DNA from: Paenibacillus xylanexedens
GTDB taxonomy: Bacteria; Bacillota; Bacilli; Paenibacillales; Paenibacillaceae
DNA: 64,000 nt
NCBI RefSeq assembly: GCF_007676705.1
Contig: NZ_VEBF01000001.1
Coordinates: forward strand, 1,736,001 to 1,800,000
Reading direction: 5' to 3'
Both the position numbers and the translations under genes were made by a program. Numbering within the stretch: the stretch's first letter is position 1; every line of letters starts with the position of its first letter. The notes under the pieces were generated by a model. The model did not search any database, had not been told where the DNA came from, and saw only the letters and a program-made list of their open reading frames with translations. Shown piece after piece: positions 20,280-29,593 of this stretch.

Positions 20280-21695
20280 CTAATCCAGATCGTAGATGGA
20301 ACCCACCTTCAGACCGTAGAGTTCATTGTATATTTTCTCGGCAAATGCATCCGTCATTCCTGCGATATAATCAATCACCATGTGTTCCCAAGTCCAGATC
20401 GGCTGGGCTTTGGCTTGATCCTTCTCATACCGCTGTAGCCAGTCGGATGGAATAATGGATTTGGACGTTTCCGGATCGAGGAATGCATCCCATAATCGTT
20501 TAATCATCCACTCGCTACGCTTCTGAAGACGCAGCACACGCAGATCTCGAATCATGGTCACCCAGGCAAAGCTCTTGAGCACACTTACCGTACGCAGCAT
20601 GTCGAGGTCTTCAGCCCCTTCACGGACAAAGGTTACCTTCTTCCAGTCGCCATCATCAATAACGCCCAAACTGCCTACAAAAAAGCTCACCCAGTAGGCT
20701 TTCACCTCACGGCGGGTACGCGAGTAATCATGCTCACAGAACGGCATCTTCTCATTCCAGATGCGCAGGAACGAAGCGAGCACCTCTTCTACCTTTTGCC
20801 CAATGGCTTCTCGGGTCCATCCGTTCCAGAACATATCCTCCAGCGTTGTAATCTTATCCACAATCAGTCGATTGACATGCGGATCTTGCAGGAAATGCTC
20901 ATGTACCTCGATTTTGCCTGCTTTGATGCCATCCTCCAGGTCATGAGAGGAGTACGCAATATCGTCGCAAAGGTCCATCAGCTGCGCTTCCAGCGTCTTC
21001 TTGCCTGCCGGTACGTTCCAGCGATCACGGATCTCACGGATATATTGCCATTCATGATGATACATGCCTTTCTTGCTCTCCGTGCCAGGGTACGGATATT
21101 TGTTAATTCCCAGCAATACTGCATCAGACAGGTTCAGCCCGTCGATATCTTCACGTTTTTCCAAGTGCATAATGAGACGGAAGTTGTGCGCATTGCCTTC
21201 AAAATGCTCGTATTTTCGCTTAAGCCCTGCACGCACCTCGGATTCCGCCTTGGGAACTTTGGCGCCGCGACTTTTCTTCATGATTTTCTTCGTCTCGGTG
21301 TTGATCAGGTCATCCAGAATACCATCCAGCACTTCTTCACCTTTATGTCCAAAAGGCGGGTGACCGAAGTCATGTGCGATTGCAGCGCACTCCACCACTT
21401 CTGAATCAATAATGAGGCCGGGGCTGTCCGCCCGGTCCCAGTCTACCTCGGGAAAGCGACGAATCAGGCTTCGGGCCGCCTCTCGTGCAATCTGTGCTAC
21501 CTCCAGGGAATGGGTTAAGCGAGTACGATAATAATCGCCCGTTCCCGCGCCAAACACCTGCGATTTACCTTGTAACCGACGGAAGGTCGGTGAATGAATG
21601 AGTCTGGAATAGTCCCGTTCGTACGCTGCACGAGATCCATCCAATTTGGTTAGTTCGGGATATTGTCTATGTTCTCTCAGATCGTTCCATTGCAT
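20280..21695 (-). CDS. dgt: Deoxyguanosinetriphosphate triphosphohydrolase (dGTPase), HD superfamily
   Basis: Hydrolyses dNTPs (classically dGTP) to the nucleoside and triphosphate. Start set at the ATG at 21695 (MQWNDLREHRQYPEL), six bases after TAGGAGTG; 471 residues. HD metal motifs: RLTHSLEVAQIAREA (His), AIAHDFGHPPFGHKGE (His-Asp and His), and the later DLCDDIAYSSHDLED aspartate. The N-terminal FRRLQGKSQVF is the typical dGTPase substrate-binding stretch. It precedes the LLM oxidoreductase by 21 nt, suggesting a two-gene operon. A palindromic repeat element and a Fur-like sequence lie in its upstream region. Confidence 0.93.
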   Translation of the reverse strand: MQWNDLREHRQYPELTKLDGSRAAYERDYSRLIHSPTFRRLQGKSQVFGAGTGDYYRTRLTHSLEVAQIAREAARSLIRRFPEVDWDRADSPGLIIDSEVVECAAIAHDFGHPPFGHKGEEVLDGILDDLINTETKKIMKKSRGAKVPKAESEVRAGLKRKYEHFEGNAHNFRLIMHLEKREDIDGLNLSDAVLLGINKYPYPGTESKKGMYHHEWQYIREIRDRWNVPAGKKTLEAQLMDLCDDIAYSSHDLEDGIKAGKIEVHEHFLQDPHVNRLIVDKITTLEDMFWNGWTREAIGQKVEEVLASFLRIWNEKMPFCEHDYSRTRREVKAYWVSFFVGSLGVIDDGDWKKVTFVREGAEDLDMLRTVSVLKSFAWVTMIRDLRVLRLQKRSEWMIKRLWDAFLDPETSKSIIPSDWLQRYEKDQAKAQPIWTWEHMVIDYIAGMTDAFAEKIYNELYGLKVGSIYDLD

Positions 21696-21862
21696 GGGGA
21701 TCACTCCTAGCCGACTGTCTCTATTTTGAGTGATTATACACAACATCTGTGGTTTCGAAAAGTAAAACCTGTCTGTGATTGTCATCTCTTCTTACATCAA
21801 CTTGTGATGAACAGTCATCTTCTCTTATTATACCCTGCCAGACTATCATCCGTGCATCTAAA

Positions 21863-21877
21863 TGATAATGATTAATA
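21863..21877. promoter_or_regulatory. Fur-box-like sequence upstream of dgt
   Basis: TGATAATGATTAATA matches 12 of 14 informative positions of the 7-1-7 Fur/Per box (TGATAAT-N-ATTATCA). It is about 170 nt upstream of the dgt start in AT-rich DNA, so chance occurrence is possible. Confidence 0.3.
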
Positions 21878-21929
21878 TTGAATTACACTATTGTGACTAA
21901 TGATGAAAGAAGTGATTTATACAGCTTGC

Positions 21930-22105
21930 GTGGCCTTTCCGGTTACGGATCGTTCTTTTGATCGCTGTTATTCCCAAATTTCTTTGATCCCCTTTAAAAA
22001 GGGAGAAATTCGGGAATAGCGTATGCTTCCGATGCAGCTTTCTTACAGAAAGCTTTTAGGCGAACGCTTCGCTTCTTCAGAATCGATTCCGTTCCCTTCA
22101 CTACT
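21930..22105. repeat. Palindromic intergenic element, copy 1 (subfamily II, long form)
   Basis: Shares the core GATCGCTGTTAT plus an internal hairpin with five other loci. Hairpin 21969-22018: TATTCCCAAATTTCT pairs with AGAAATTCGGGAATA (14 of 15) around CCCCTTTAAAAAGGG. The right part carries a second hairpin (AGCTTTCTtacAGAAAGCT). Outer arms GGTTACGGATCG / CGATTCCGTTCCC are roughly complementary, and AATGATGAA (21899) with TTCATCATT (22135) may be the outer ends. It lies upstream of dgt. Confidence 0.75.
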
Positions 22106-22244
22106 TTTGCTGTCTTTTAAATACAATAATGTTATTCATCATTTCTCTCGCAAATCGAGTGAAGATCAAGTTCAACTAATAATAATATCATCCATCACTA
22201 CAATGATAGTCTGCCTCCCCCACACCCTGCCCGGTATGGGTAAA

Positions 22245-22281
22245 AAACAAAAAAACCGACAGGACGGAGATGCCCTGTCGG
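22245..22281 (-). terminator. Terminator of htpG
   Basis: Minus strand CCGACAGG-N10-CCTGTCGG followed by TTTTTTTG, 26 nt beyond the htpG stop codon. Confidence 0.9.
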
Positions 22282-22306
22282 AATGGAGATAGTCGGTGCA
22301 ACGATG

Positions 22307-24187
22307 TTACACCATTACCTTGCAGATATCGTTGGTGAACTCTACTGGATCCTGAATTGGCAATCCCTCAATCAGCAATGCTTGATGGTACAGCAGGCTT
22401 GTGTAAAGGTTCAGCTTTTCCTGATCCTGTGCGAAAGCATCTTGCAGTGATTTGAAGACATCGTGATTCACGTTGATTTCCAGCACTTTATCAGCCTGTA
22501 CATTTTCACTGTTCGGCATAGCCTTCAGGATTTTCTCCATTTCAATCGTCAGCTCACCTTCGGTGGACAAACATACCGGGTGGCTTCTGAGACGTTTGGA
22601 AGCTTTAACTGCTTTGACTTTACCTGCCAATTGAGCTTGCATCGCTTCAAACAACTCTTTGTTGTCGTTGTCCTGAGCGTCCGTTTCTTCTTTATCCGTG
22701 CTATCTTCGATACCCAAGTCACCACTGGAGATAGATTTGAATTCTTTCTCCTTGTAGTTCGTGATCATCTTGATTGCAAACTCGTCGATGTCATCGGTAA
22801 AGTACAATACTTCGTACCCTTTCTCAAGAACACCCTCGATCTGTGGCAGCTTCTCAATACGGCTGATTGACTCACCGGATGCATAGTAGATGTACTTCTG
22901 ATCTTCCGGCATTCTGGAGACGTATTCGTCCAGACTCACCAGCTTGTTCTCTTTGGAAGACGTGAACAACAGCAGATCCTGCAATGTATCCTTGTTCACA
23001 CCATAGTCGCTGTATACACCATATTTCAACTGACGGCCAAACGCTTGGTAGAACTTCTCGTAGTTCTCACGCTCGTCCTTCAGCAGGCTTTGCAGTTGGC
23101 TCTTAATTTTGTTCTTGATGTTCTTCGCGATCAGGCTCAGCTGACGGTCATGTTGCAACATCTCACGGGAGATGTTCAGGGACAGATCTTCGGAATCCAC
23201 CATACCTTTAACAAATCCGAAGTAATCTGGCAACAGATCCCCGCATTTATCCATGATCAATACACCGTTGGAGTAGAGTTCAAGGCCTTTTTCATACTCT
23301 TTTGTGTAGTAGTCAAACGGCGTGTTCTCCGGGATAAACAGGATTGCATTGTAAACTACTGCGCCATCTGCGCTGATGTGCAGGTGTTTGAGCGGTTTGT
23401 CAAAACCGTAGCGTTTTTCCATATAGAAGTTAGTGTAATCTTCTTCAGTCAATTCGCTTTTATTTTTACGCCAGATCGGCACCATGCTGTTCACGGTTTG
23501 TTCTTCTTGGTACTCTTCGAACTCGTTCTCTGTGCCCTCTTTCGGACGTTGACCCGTTACATCCATCTTGATCGGGTAGCGAATGAAGTCGGAGTATTTC
23601 TTGATGATGGATCTCAGGCGGTACTCTTCCAAAAATTCGTCGTACGAATCTTCTTCGGTATTTTCTTTAATTGTCAGGACGATCTCTGTACCTACGGAAT
23701 CTTTCTCAGCTGGCGTGATTGTGTAACCATCCGCACCTTCGGACTCCCATTTCCAAGCCTCGTCGCTGCCCAGCGTTTTACTCGTTACGGTCAGCTTGTC
23801 CGCCACCATAAATGCTGAGTAGAAACCAACCCCGAATTGTCCGATGATGTTGTGGCCGTCTTTGGCTTCATTTTCCTTCTTGAATGCCAGGGAACCACTC
23901 TTCGCGATAACCCCCAGATTGTTCTCCAGCTCTTCCTGCGTCATCCCGATTCCGGTATCCGTCAGTGTGAGCGTGCGGTTTTCTTTGTCGATCGTGAGCT
24001 TGATGAAGTAGTCCTCTTTGTTGAAAACGAGCGCCTCGTCCGTAAGTGCTCTGTAATAAATTTTATCAATGGCGTCACTGGAGTTGGAGATCAATTCTCT
24101 CAAAAAGATTTCTCTTTGGGTGTAAATGGAATTGATCATCATATCCAGCAAACGTTTGGATTCTGCCTGGAATTCTTTCTTAGCCAT
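22307..24187 (-). CDS. htpG: Molecular chaperone HtpG (bacterial Hsp90)
   Basis: ATP-dependent cytosolic chaperone. 626 residues from the ATG at 24187 ([17 protein letters not shown]), 11 bases after AAAGGAG. GHKL ATPase N-domain: [29 protein letters not shown], and [17 protein letters not shown]; middle domain with [18 protein letters not shown] and the catalytic-loop arginine in [12 protein letters not shown]-terminal dimerisation domain ending in [20 protein letters not shown] perfect CIRCE operator and a SigA promoter lie about 500 nt upstream, implying HrcA control, which is not the arrangement of B. subtilis htpG. A palindromic repeat occupies part of the leader. Confidence 0.96.
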   Translation of the reverse strand: MAKKEFQAESKRLLDMMINSIYTQREIFLRELISNSSDAIDKIYYRALTDEALVFNKEDYFIKLTIDKENRTLTLTDTGIGMTQEELENNLGVIAKSGSLAFKKENEAKDGHNIIGQFGVGFYSAFMVADKLTVTSKTLGSDEAWKWESEGADGYTITPAEKDSVGTEIVLTIKENTEEDSYDEFLEEYRLRSIIKKYSDFIRYPIKMDVTGQRPKEGTENEFEEYQEEQTVNSMVPIWRKNKSELTEEDYTNFYMEKRYGFDKPLKHLHISADGAVVYNAILFIPENTPFDYYTKEYEKGLELYSNGVLIMDKCGDLLPDYFGFVKGMVDSEDLSLNISREMLQHDRQLSLIAKNIKNKIKSQLQSLLKDERENYEKFYQAFGRQLKYGVYSDYGVNKDTLQDLLLFTSSKENKLVSLDEYVSRMPEDQKYIYYASGESISRIEKLPQIEGVLEKGYEVLYFTDDIDEFAIKMITNYKEKEFKSISSGDLGIEDSTDKEETDAQDNDNKELFEAMQAQLAGKVKAVKASKRLRSHPVCLSTEGELTIEMEKILKAMPNSENVQADKVLEINVNHDVFKSLQDAFAQDQEKLNLYTSLLYHQALLIEGLPIQDPVEFTNDICKVMV

Positions 24188-24684
24188 GAGTGGTTGGACT
24201 CCTTTCAAATTGGATATCGAATGATTCAGTTGAACAATAGGAAGCAAACCTCTGAACTCACATGCACAATGTTACGCTAGAAAATATTCCAATCAAATTG
24301 TTCTCATCATTTTTAAATCCCTATTTCAGAACTCAGCACCTCAGTTATTTTTGCTATCTAATGGCCGTTCCGGTTACGGATCGTTCTTTTGATCGCTGTT
24401 ATTCCCAAATTTCTTTGATTCCCTTTAAAAAGGGAGAAATTCGGAAATAAAGGCGAACGCTTCGCTTCTTCAGAATCGATTCCGTCCCCTTCACTACCGA
24501 AGTGTTCCAACAAACAACTTAATGATGCGAGACATTTACAAATGGAAAAACGTTAGGGACGCATTTCGATTTCAGAAAAACTTTTCTAGCCACTTCACAC
24601 GCATGTCATATCCCAAGGTGAACTTTACCTACTTATCAAAAACAGAATCATTCCATATGTAGTCGTGTAGTAAAACATCATTTG
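24188..24684 (-). other. Long htpG leader region
   Basis: About 500 nt between CIRCE and the htpG start with no convincing gene. It contains the palindromic element copy 2 (24362-24498), which would be transcribed in the leader RNA and could fold into a stable hairpin. Short T- and A-rich stretches flank it. Confidence 0.55.
24362..24498. repeat. Palindromic intergenic element, copy 2 (subfamily II, short form)
   Basis: Very similar to copy 1 (CCGGTTACGGATCGTTCTT..., then GATCGCTGTTATTCCC) but lacking the AGCTTTCT/AGAAAGCT arm. Internal hairpin 24399-24450: TTATTCCCAAATTTCT with AGAAATTCGGAAATAA, 14 of 16 paired. It lies within the htpG leader downstream of the CIRCE promoter. Confidence 0.75.
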
Positions 24685-24711
24685 TTAGCACTCTAATGAT
24701 CGGAGTGCTAA
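24685..24711. promoter_or_regulatory. CIRCE operator (HrcA binding site)
   Basis: Perfect TTAGCACTC-N9-GAGTGCTAA. It sits a few bases downstream of the -10 box of a minus-strand promoter, the usual position for HrcA repression. The only gene downstream on that strand is htpG; nothing is expressed from it on the plus strand. Confidence 0.93.
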
Positions 24712-24722
24712 ACCCTTCCTTT

Positions 24723-24752
24723 TATATAACATATGGGAAAATTGGGTGTCAA
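24723..24752 (-). promoter_or_regulatory. SigA promoter of the CIRCE-controlled htpG transcript
   Basis: Minus strand TTGACA (24747-24752), 18-base spacer, TATATA (24723-24728). The CIRCE repeat begins 11 bases after the -10 box, consistent with heat-shock derepression. Confidence 0.75.
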
Positions 24753-24842
24753 TACGAAGGCGGTTATTTTAACAAAAAGATCGAATAACCCTTCAACTTT
24801 TGCACATCACCAATCATTTTAACGTAATCCCGCAGGCAATAC

Positions 24843-24875
24843 AAAAGCCGACTCGAACCAAAGTTCGAACCGGCA
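24843..24875 (-). terminator. Terminator of the peptide ABC transporter operon
   Basis: Minus strand GCCGGTTCGAAC-TTTG-GTTCGAGTCGGC followed by TTTTGT, about 35 nt after the last permease stop codon. Confidence 0.85.
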
Positions 24876-24910
24876 CGGGGAAAGATACTTACGGTTAGGG
24901 TTAGAAATTT

Positions 24911-25810
24911 TTACTTTTTCGCCATTTTCGGATCAAGGGTATCGCGCAGTCCATCACCCATTAGGTTGAAGCCAAGCACGGTCAACATGATGGAAACGCC
25001 GGGGAAGATCAATGTCCAGGGTGCTTTTTGTATAAACTGACGGGAGTCCGACAACATTTTACCCCATTCCGGGTCGGGTGGTTGCGCACCCATGCCTAGA
25101 AATCCGAGTGCAGCGGCCTCGATGATCGCCGTACCAATCCCGAGTGTACCTTGCACGATCAGCGGAGTAAGGCTATTGGGCAAAATGTGACGAAACAAGA
25201 TTCGCCCGTTGCCCGCTCCAAGTGTCCGCGCCGACGTAATGAATTCCTCCTGTCTCAAGCTGAGTACCCGTGAACGCACCAATCTTCCGTAGGTCGGGAT
25301 GTTCACGATGGCGATGGCGAGCAGTGCATTTTGCAACGACGGGCCTAATATCGCTACAATGGCGATGGCCAGTAATATCCCCGGAAAGGCGAGCAAGATA
25401 TCAAATAGACGAGAGATGAGCATGTCCGCCCATTTGCCATAAAATCCGGCAATCAGACCAAGCAACGTGCCCGCGATAATGGAACCAATGACGGAGAAGA
25501 AGCCGACCCACAAGGAAATACGCGCCCCATGGAGCACTCTGGAAAACACATCACGTCCCAGATCATCGGTACCAAACCAATGCTCTGCCGAAGGGGCCTG
25601 GAGCCGATCCACCAGCACCTGTTCCTTGTAATCGTAAGGAGCGATGTATGGCGCCAGGAAGGCTAAGAGGATGAAAAATACAATGATAATCAAGCCCGCA
25701 AGCGCAAGCCGATTTTTCCGAAACGTTCTCCACACTTCCCGCCATGGACCGGATTTGCTCGCTGCTGCAGCATCAATGTATGGTCCGGTATTGGTCGATA
25801 ATTTGGCCAT
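24911..25810 (-). CDS. Peptide/nickel ABC transporter permease (DppC/OppC family)
   Basis: 299 residues, ATG at 25810 seven bases after AAGGAG. N-terminal cytoplasmic part, TM1 (LAGLIIIVFFILLAFLAPYIAPYD), the extracellular GTDDLGRDVFSRVLHGAR loop typical of DppC, several further membrane helices, and the EAA-type coupling motif (EEFITSARTLGAGNGRILFRHILPN). Works as a heterodimer with the DppB-like protein encoded 42 nt upstream. Closes the operon at a terminator. No ATP-binding subunit gene is present in this cluster. Confidence 0.94.
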   Translation of the reverse strand: MAKLSTNTGPYIDAAAASKSGPWREVWRTFRKNRLALAGLIIIVFFILLAFLAPYIAPYDYKEQVLVDRLQAPSAEHWFGTDDLGRDVFSRVLHGARISLWVGFFSVIGSIIAGTLLGLIAGFYGKWADMLISRLFDILLAFPGILLAIAIVAILGPSLQNALLAIAIVNIPTYGRLVRSRVLSLRQEEFITSARTLGAGNGRILFRHILPNSLTPLIVQGTLGIGTAIIEAAALGFLGMGAQPPDPEWGKMLSDSRQFIQKAPWTLIFPGVSIMLTVLGFNLMGDGLRDTLDPKMAKK

Positions 25811-25851
25811 GCGGCGTCTCCTTTCTTGGATATGAATGAATGATAAATCCC

Positions 25852-26856
25852 CTATTTATAGCTGATACGAGGATCAAACACGGCGTAGAGCAGGTCCACA
25901 ATCAGGTTGATCACCACGAAAAAGAACGCCACGATCAGAATGCCACTCTGGATCACCGGATAGTCCCGTGAACTAATCGCTTCATATATATAGCGTCCCA
26001 CGCCCGGCCACGCGAAGATCGTTTCGGTCAATACCGCACCCCCGAGTAATGATCCGGTCTGGATACCGATCACGGTGAGCACGGGAATAAACGCATTTTT
26101 GAGGGCATGTCCATATACGACAAAAAACGGACCCAGTCCCTTCGCCTTCGCTGTACGAATGTAATCGGAACTCATCACTTCCAGCATGCTGGAACGGGTC
26201 ATCCGGGCAATAACGGCCATCGGAATCGTTCCCAGTGCAACACTTGGCAGAATCAAATGTTTCGTTACGGTCCACAACTGATTCCATTGTCCGGCAATCA
26301 TCGTATCCAGCACATACAAGCCCGTAATGGCTTCCACTGGATCACGTGCATTCATTCGTCCAATGGATGGCAGCCACTGTAACTTGTTCGCGAACAACCA
26401 TTGCTCCATCAGACCGAGCCAGAAGATTGGCATGGATACACCCACCAAAGCAATAACCATGCAGCAATAATCAAACCAGGAGTTGTGCTTCCATGCACTG
26501 ACAATTCCGGCATTCACCCCAATAATGACAGCAAACAACATACTCGCCATCGTTAATTCAAGGGTTGCTGTCAGATAAGGCACAATTTCCTGGGCAATAG
26601 GCACCTTGGTGCGGATGGATGTTCCCAGGTCACCTTTGAGCAAATCGCCCAAGTAGGCGAAATATTGCTGGAACCAGGGTTTATCCAGTCCGAGCTGGTC
26701 ACGAAGGGCCTGCTTGGATTGTTCGGTTGCCTTTTGCCCAAGTATGGTCTCAGCCGGGTCACCCGGAATCGCATGGATGATGGAAAAGACGATCAGGGTC
26801 ATGCCCAGCAGCACGGGCAGCAACACAAGCACACGTTTGACAATATAGCTGTTCAA
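25852..26856 (-). CDS. Peptide/nickel ABC transporter permease (DppB/OppB family)
   Basis: 334 residues. Start is TTG at 26856 (MNSYIVKRVLVLLPVL), seven bases after AGGTG. Six membrane helices expected; GDPAETILGQKATEQ is the conserved first extracytoplasmic loop of DppB, and SSDYIRTAKAKGLGPFFVVYGHALKNAFIPVLTV holds the EAA motif that contacts the ATPase. Encoded between the binding protein and DppC-like genes, with a large attenuator-like hairpin before it. Confidence 0.94.
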   Translation of the reverse strand: MNSYIVKRVLVLLPVLLGMTLIVFSIIHAIPGDPAETILGQKATEQSKQALRDQLGLDKPWFQQYFAYLGDLLKGDLGTSIRTKVPIAQEIVPYLTATLELTMASMLFAVIIGVNAGIVSAWKHNSWFDYCCMVIALVGVSMPIFWLGLMEQWLFANKLQWLPSIGRMNARDPVEAITGLYVLDTMIAGQWNQLWTVTKHLILPSVALGTIPMAVIARMTRSSMLEVMSSDYIRTAKAKGLGPFFVVYGHALKNAFIPVLTVIGIQTGSLLGGAVLTETIFAWPGVGRYIYEAISSRDYPVIQSGILIVAFFFVVINLIVDLLYAVFDPRISYK

Positions 26857-26891
26857 TCCTGTTCACCTGCCTTCGACATATCGTGCAAAAA

Positions 26892-26976
26892 TAAAAAGCG
26901 CCGGCAGAAACGCATGCTTTGGATAGTTACGTCCGGATGTGGGTTCTGCCAAGCATTGCGTCTCACCAGCGCTTTA
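26892..26976 (-). terminator. Attenuator-like hairpin between binding-protein and permease genes
   Basis: On the minus strand AAAGCGC...GGCAGAA pairs with TTCTGCC-GGCGCTTT, with additional inner pairing (GCAATGCTT/AAGCATGC), followed by TTATTTTTG. Such elements commonly let the binding protein be made in excess over permeases. Confidence 0.65.
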
Positions 26977-27025
26977 ATAGAAAGAAAAGTTAATGCGTTA
27001 GAAGAAGATTCAGCTTGCCTATACG

Positions 27026-28678
27026 TTACTCAAAGTAGGCACCGGCATAGGATTCGCTGCCCAGCGGGGATGGTACGAAACCTTTCAGGTTCGATTTACC
27101 CGCCAGAATTGGCGTGGTGTGCACGAGTGGAATCCATGGTGCGTCTTCCTTGATAATCACCTGCGCTTGTTTGTACAGCTCGGCACGTTTCTCCTGATCT
27201 GTTTCTTTCTGCGCATCCGTCAACAGCACATGCAATTCTTCGTTGACATAGAAGCTGCGGTTGTTACCCGGAATGGCGTCTTTGTCCAGCAACGTGTAGA
27301 GGAAGTTATCCGGGTCCCCGTTGTCCCCCGTCCAGCCGAGCATGTAGATATCGTCTTTCTCCCCGGCTTTGGCATCATCCAGATACGTCGCCCACTCTGG
27401 GGATTCGATGTTTGTGGTCACACCAATTTTCTCAAAATCAGCCTGGATTGCTTCCGCTACCTTCTTGCCATCCGGCATATACGGGCGGGATACCGGCATT
27501 GCATAGAAGGTTACCGGATCAGGCAATCCGTCAGGGAAGCCAGCTTCGGCCAGTAAAGCTTTTGCTTTTTCCAGATCATATGGATAATCCTCAATGGTAT
27601 CGTTGTACCCCCACAGCGTTGGCGGCATCGGGTTCACGGCAGGCTCAGCTTGTCCAGCAAAGAACGCATCGATAAGGGCCTGCTTGTTCACCGCATGGTT
27701 GAGGGCTTGTCTGACTTTGACATTATCAAATGGTTTCTTCTTGAAGTTAAAGCCGATATACGCCACGTTGAAGGGTGGTCGCTCGATCTTCTGCAACTCG
27801 CTGTTGCCTTCAAGGATGGACAGATCGTCCGGGTTCAGGTCTTCCATGACATCAATCTCACCGTTTTGCAGGGCATTGAAGCGAGCGGTATTATCCGGAA
27901 TCGAACGCACGATCACTTTGTTCAGCTTCGGCAGTCCTTCTTTCCAATAATCTGCGTTTTTCTCCAGGGTGATGGAGTCGTTACGCTTCCACTCTTTGAA
28001 TACAAATGGGCCGGTGCCCACAGGCTCGCTCTTGAAGTTTTCTTTTTTCTCCTGGATCGCGGTTGGGCTGGCAATGCCAAATGGCGTCATCGCAATATTT
28101 TGCAGGAAAGGCGCTTGTGGCTGGTTCAATGTGAACTCCACCGTAGTCTCGTCCGTCGCCTTCACTTCCTTAATCACACGTCCGTCCTCTGGGCCAAACA
28201 TGGAATCGTAATAATCGAAGGAATCTCCTTCAAATTTATATTCACTCGCCGGATCGCCCCAGCGATTGAAGTTGAACACGACAGCCTCCGCGTTGAAGTC
28301 AGTTCCATCATGGAATTTCACACCCGACTTCAGCTTAAAAATATACTTGAGTCCATCCGCCGAAATCTCCCAGCTCTCTGCTAGTCCAGGAACGACCTCT
28401 GTTCCACCTTCCTTATAGTCCAGCAACGAATCAAACACCTGATGTCCAATCTTCAGCGACTCCCCATCTGTCACAATCGCCGGGTCGAGCGCAACGGAAT
28501 CCCCACCACGCCCCATAATCATCGTATCCTGCGCTACTGTTTCGGTTGGAGGATCGGTTCCTTCCGCCGGAGCAGGCGTAGCCTCTCCACTCTCGTTACT
28601 GGAGCAACCGGACAACACCAATACGGTACTCAAGGCCATGGTTAGAACACCGGACATCCATTTTTTTCTCATTCGCAT
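27026..28678 (-). CDS. Peptide ABC transporter substrate-binding lipoprotein (DppA/OppA, SBP family 5)
   Basis: Start chosen at the ATG at 28678 (MRMRKKWMSGVLTMALST) after GGAAGGG; 550 residues. The lipobox VLVLSGC gives an N-acyl-diacylglyceryl cysteine at about residue 25, followed by a low-complexity linker. The mature part begins DTMIMGRGGDSVALDPAIV and contains the SBP_5 signature WEISADGLKYIFKLKSGVKFHDGTDFNAEAVVFN in split form, with PDNFLYTLLDKDAIPG near the C-terminus. Captures peptides (or nickel/heme in some relatives) outside the membrane and delivers them to the two permeases. First gene of the operon. Confidence 0.94.
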   Translation of the reverse strand: MRMRKKWMSGVLTMALSTVLVLSGCSSNESGEATPAPAEGTDPPTETVAQDTMIMGRGGDSVALDPAIVTDGESLKIGHQVFDSLLDYKEGGTEVVPGLAESWEISADGLKYIFKLKSGVKFHDGTDFNAEAVVFNFNRWGDPASEYKFEGDSFDYYDSMFGPEDGRVIKEVKATDETTVEFTLNQPQAPFLQNIAMTPFGIASPTAIQEKKENFKSEPVGTGPFVFKEWKRNDSITLEKNADYWKEGLPKLNKVIVRSIPDNTARFNALQNGEIDVMEDLNPDDLSILEGNSELQKIERPPFNVAYIGFNFKKKPFDNVKVRQALNHAVNKQALIDAFFAGQAEPAVNPMPPTLWGYNDTIEDYPYDLEKAKALLAEAGFPDGLPDPVTFYAMPVSRPYMPDGKKVAEAIQADFEKIGVTTNIESPEWATYLDDAKAGEKDDIYMLGWTGDNGDPDNFLYTLLDKDAIPGNNRSFYVNEELHVLLTDAQKETDQEKRAELYKQAQVIIKEDAPWIPLVHTTPILAGKSNLKGFVPSPLGSESYAGAYFE

Positions 28679-28904
28679 ACGTACAACACCCTTCCCTGTC
28701 TCATAATGTGTGTGATGCTGGCATGAAAGATCTCCAATGTTGGCAATCGGTTTGGTGCTCTGTATCATATAAAAGGCTTTAGATGCCTGCGATACCTGTA
28801 TTAAGGTTCTGGGAAAAGTACGGCATGTATATGAAATGTAAAAACAGCATGGATAGATGTGAATGTTAGATGATGTACATAGGTGAGGATGTGAATTGAT
28901 CACT

Positions 28905-28933
28905 TTATAAACAAAATAAAAAAGGTTCGACAA
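28905..28933 (-). promoter_or_regulatory. Candidate promoter of the peptide transporter operon
   Basis: Minus strand TTGTCG (28928-28933), 17-base spacer, TTATAA (28905-28910), about 230 nt upstream of the binding-protein start. Confidence 0.5.
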
Positions 28934-29593
28934 AGCATCTTGTGAGATAAACCTATGAGATTGCTGTGTTTGATTGTTTCGTTTTATTTGAACTTAGGTC
29001 AATAAGCAACTGCGAATGGGTACGGACTGGTAAAAGCAAGTTTAAGTCGGTAGATTGATAATACCCATGGGTGTGGGAACTACACCGCTGGCTACGCTAT
29101 AAAGCCTGTTCCTTAAGCGTGTCGTCTTGAGCATGGAGTGTGGAGACCGGATTAGGTATCGTTATCGTTCGTTCGCAATACGGATGAAAGAAACTCAACA
29201 TAAGCTAGGTTGTTTAGATCGTGTAAGTTGTTGAATACGGTGGCTTTTTCTCTTGCAGATTGGATGTGTAAAACGTATGAGCGAGTCAACTTGAAATATT
29301 GGATTGTACAACAGGGAGACATTACAATAACTTCTTATGTTATGGTTTTGTCATGATGAGGAGGATTTTGGTTATAAACCGTAGTGAAAAACAATTTCGT
29401 GTAACTTACTTTACATCACATTAATCAATTAGACAAGAGATTTACAGACATAAGTCTGCAACTTTATTATATGTGTTAATATTACTTACACAAACCATAA
29501 AAAGGAACACAGTTCGACAAAAAGCGTCCCGTGTCCCTTCTTCACTCACTCCACATTCAGATAAGATCAAATTGTCATTTGCGAAGAATCAAC
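28934..29593. other. Gene-free region at the right flank of the tail cluster
   Basis: About 660 nt with no open frame that looks coding. It separates the transporter promoter from the lysozyme stop codon. No attachment-site repeat, tRNA or integrase remnant was recognised. The part near 29060-29120 contains GGGTGTGGGAACTACACC, a small imperfect palindrome. A terminator for the tail cluster lies at 29499-29537. Confidence 0.5.
29499..29537 (-). terminator. Terminator at the end of the tail/lysis operon
   Basis: Minus strand GGGACAC pairs with GTGTTCC (one G-T) followed by TTTTTATGG, about 55 nt after the lysozyme gene stop. Confidence 0.6.

Noticed and set aside
23045..23818. 257-codon plus-strand open frame within htpG
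   Set aside because: Mirror of HtpG coding; composition (FVFL-rich) and lack of start signals mark it as a shadow.
27650..28384. 244-codon plus-strand open frame in the binding-protein gene
   Set aside because: Antisense shadow of the lipoprotein gene; no promoter, ribosome site or family features.
28934..29593. Attachment site or tRNA at the cluster boundary
   Set aside because: No tRNA cloverleaf and no direct repeat with the other boundary near 55.3-55.7 kb was found by eye.
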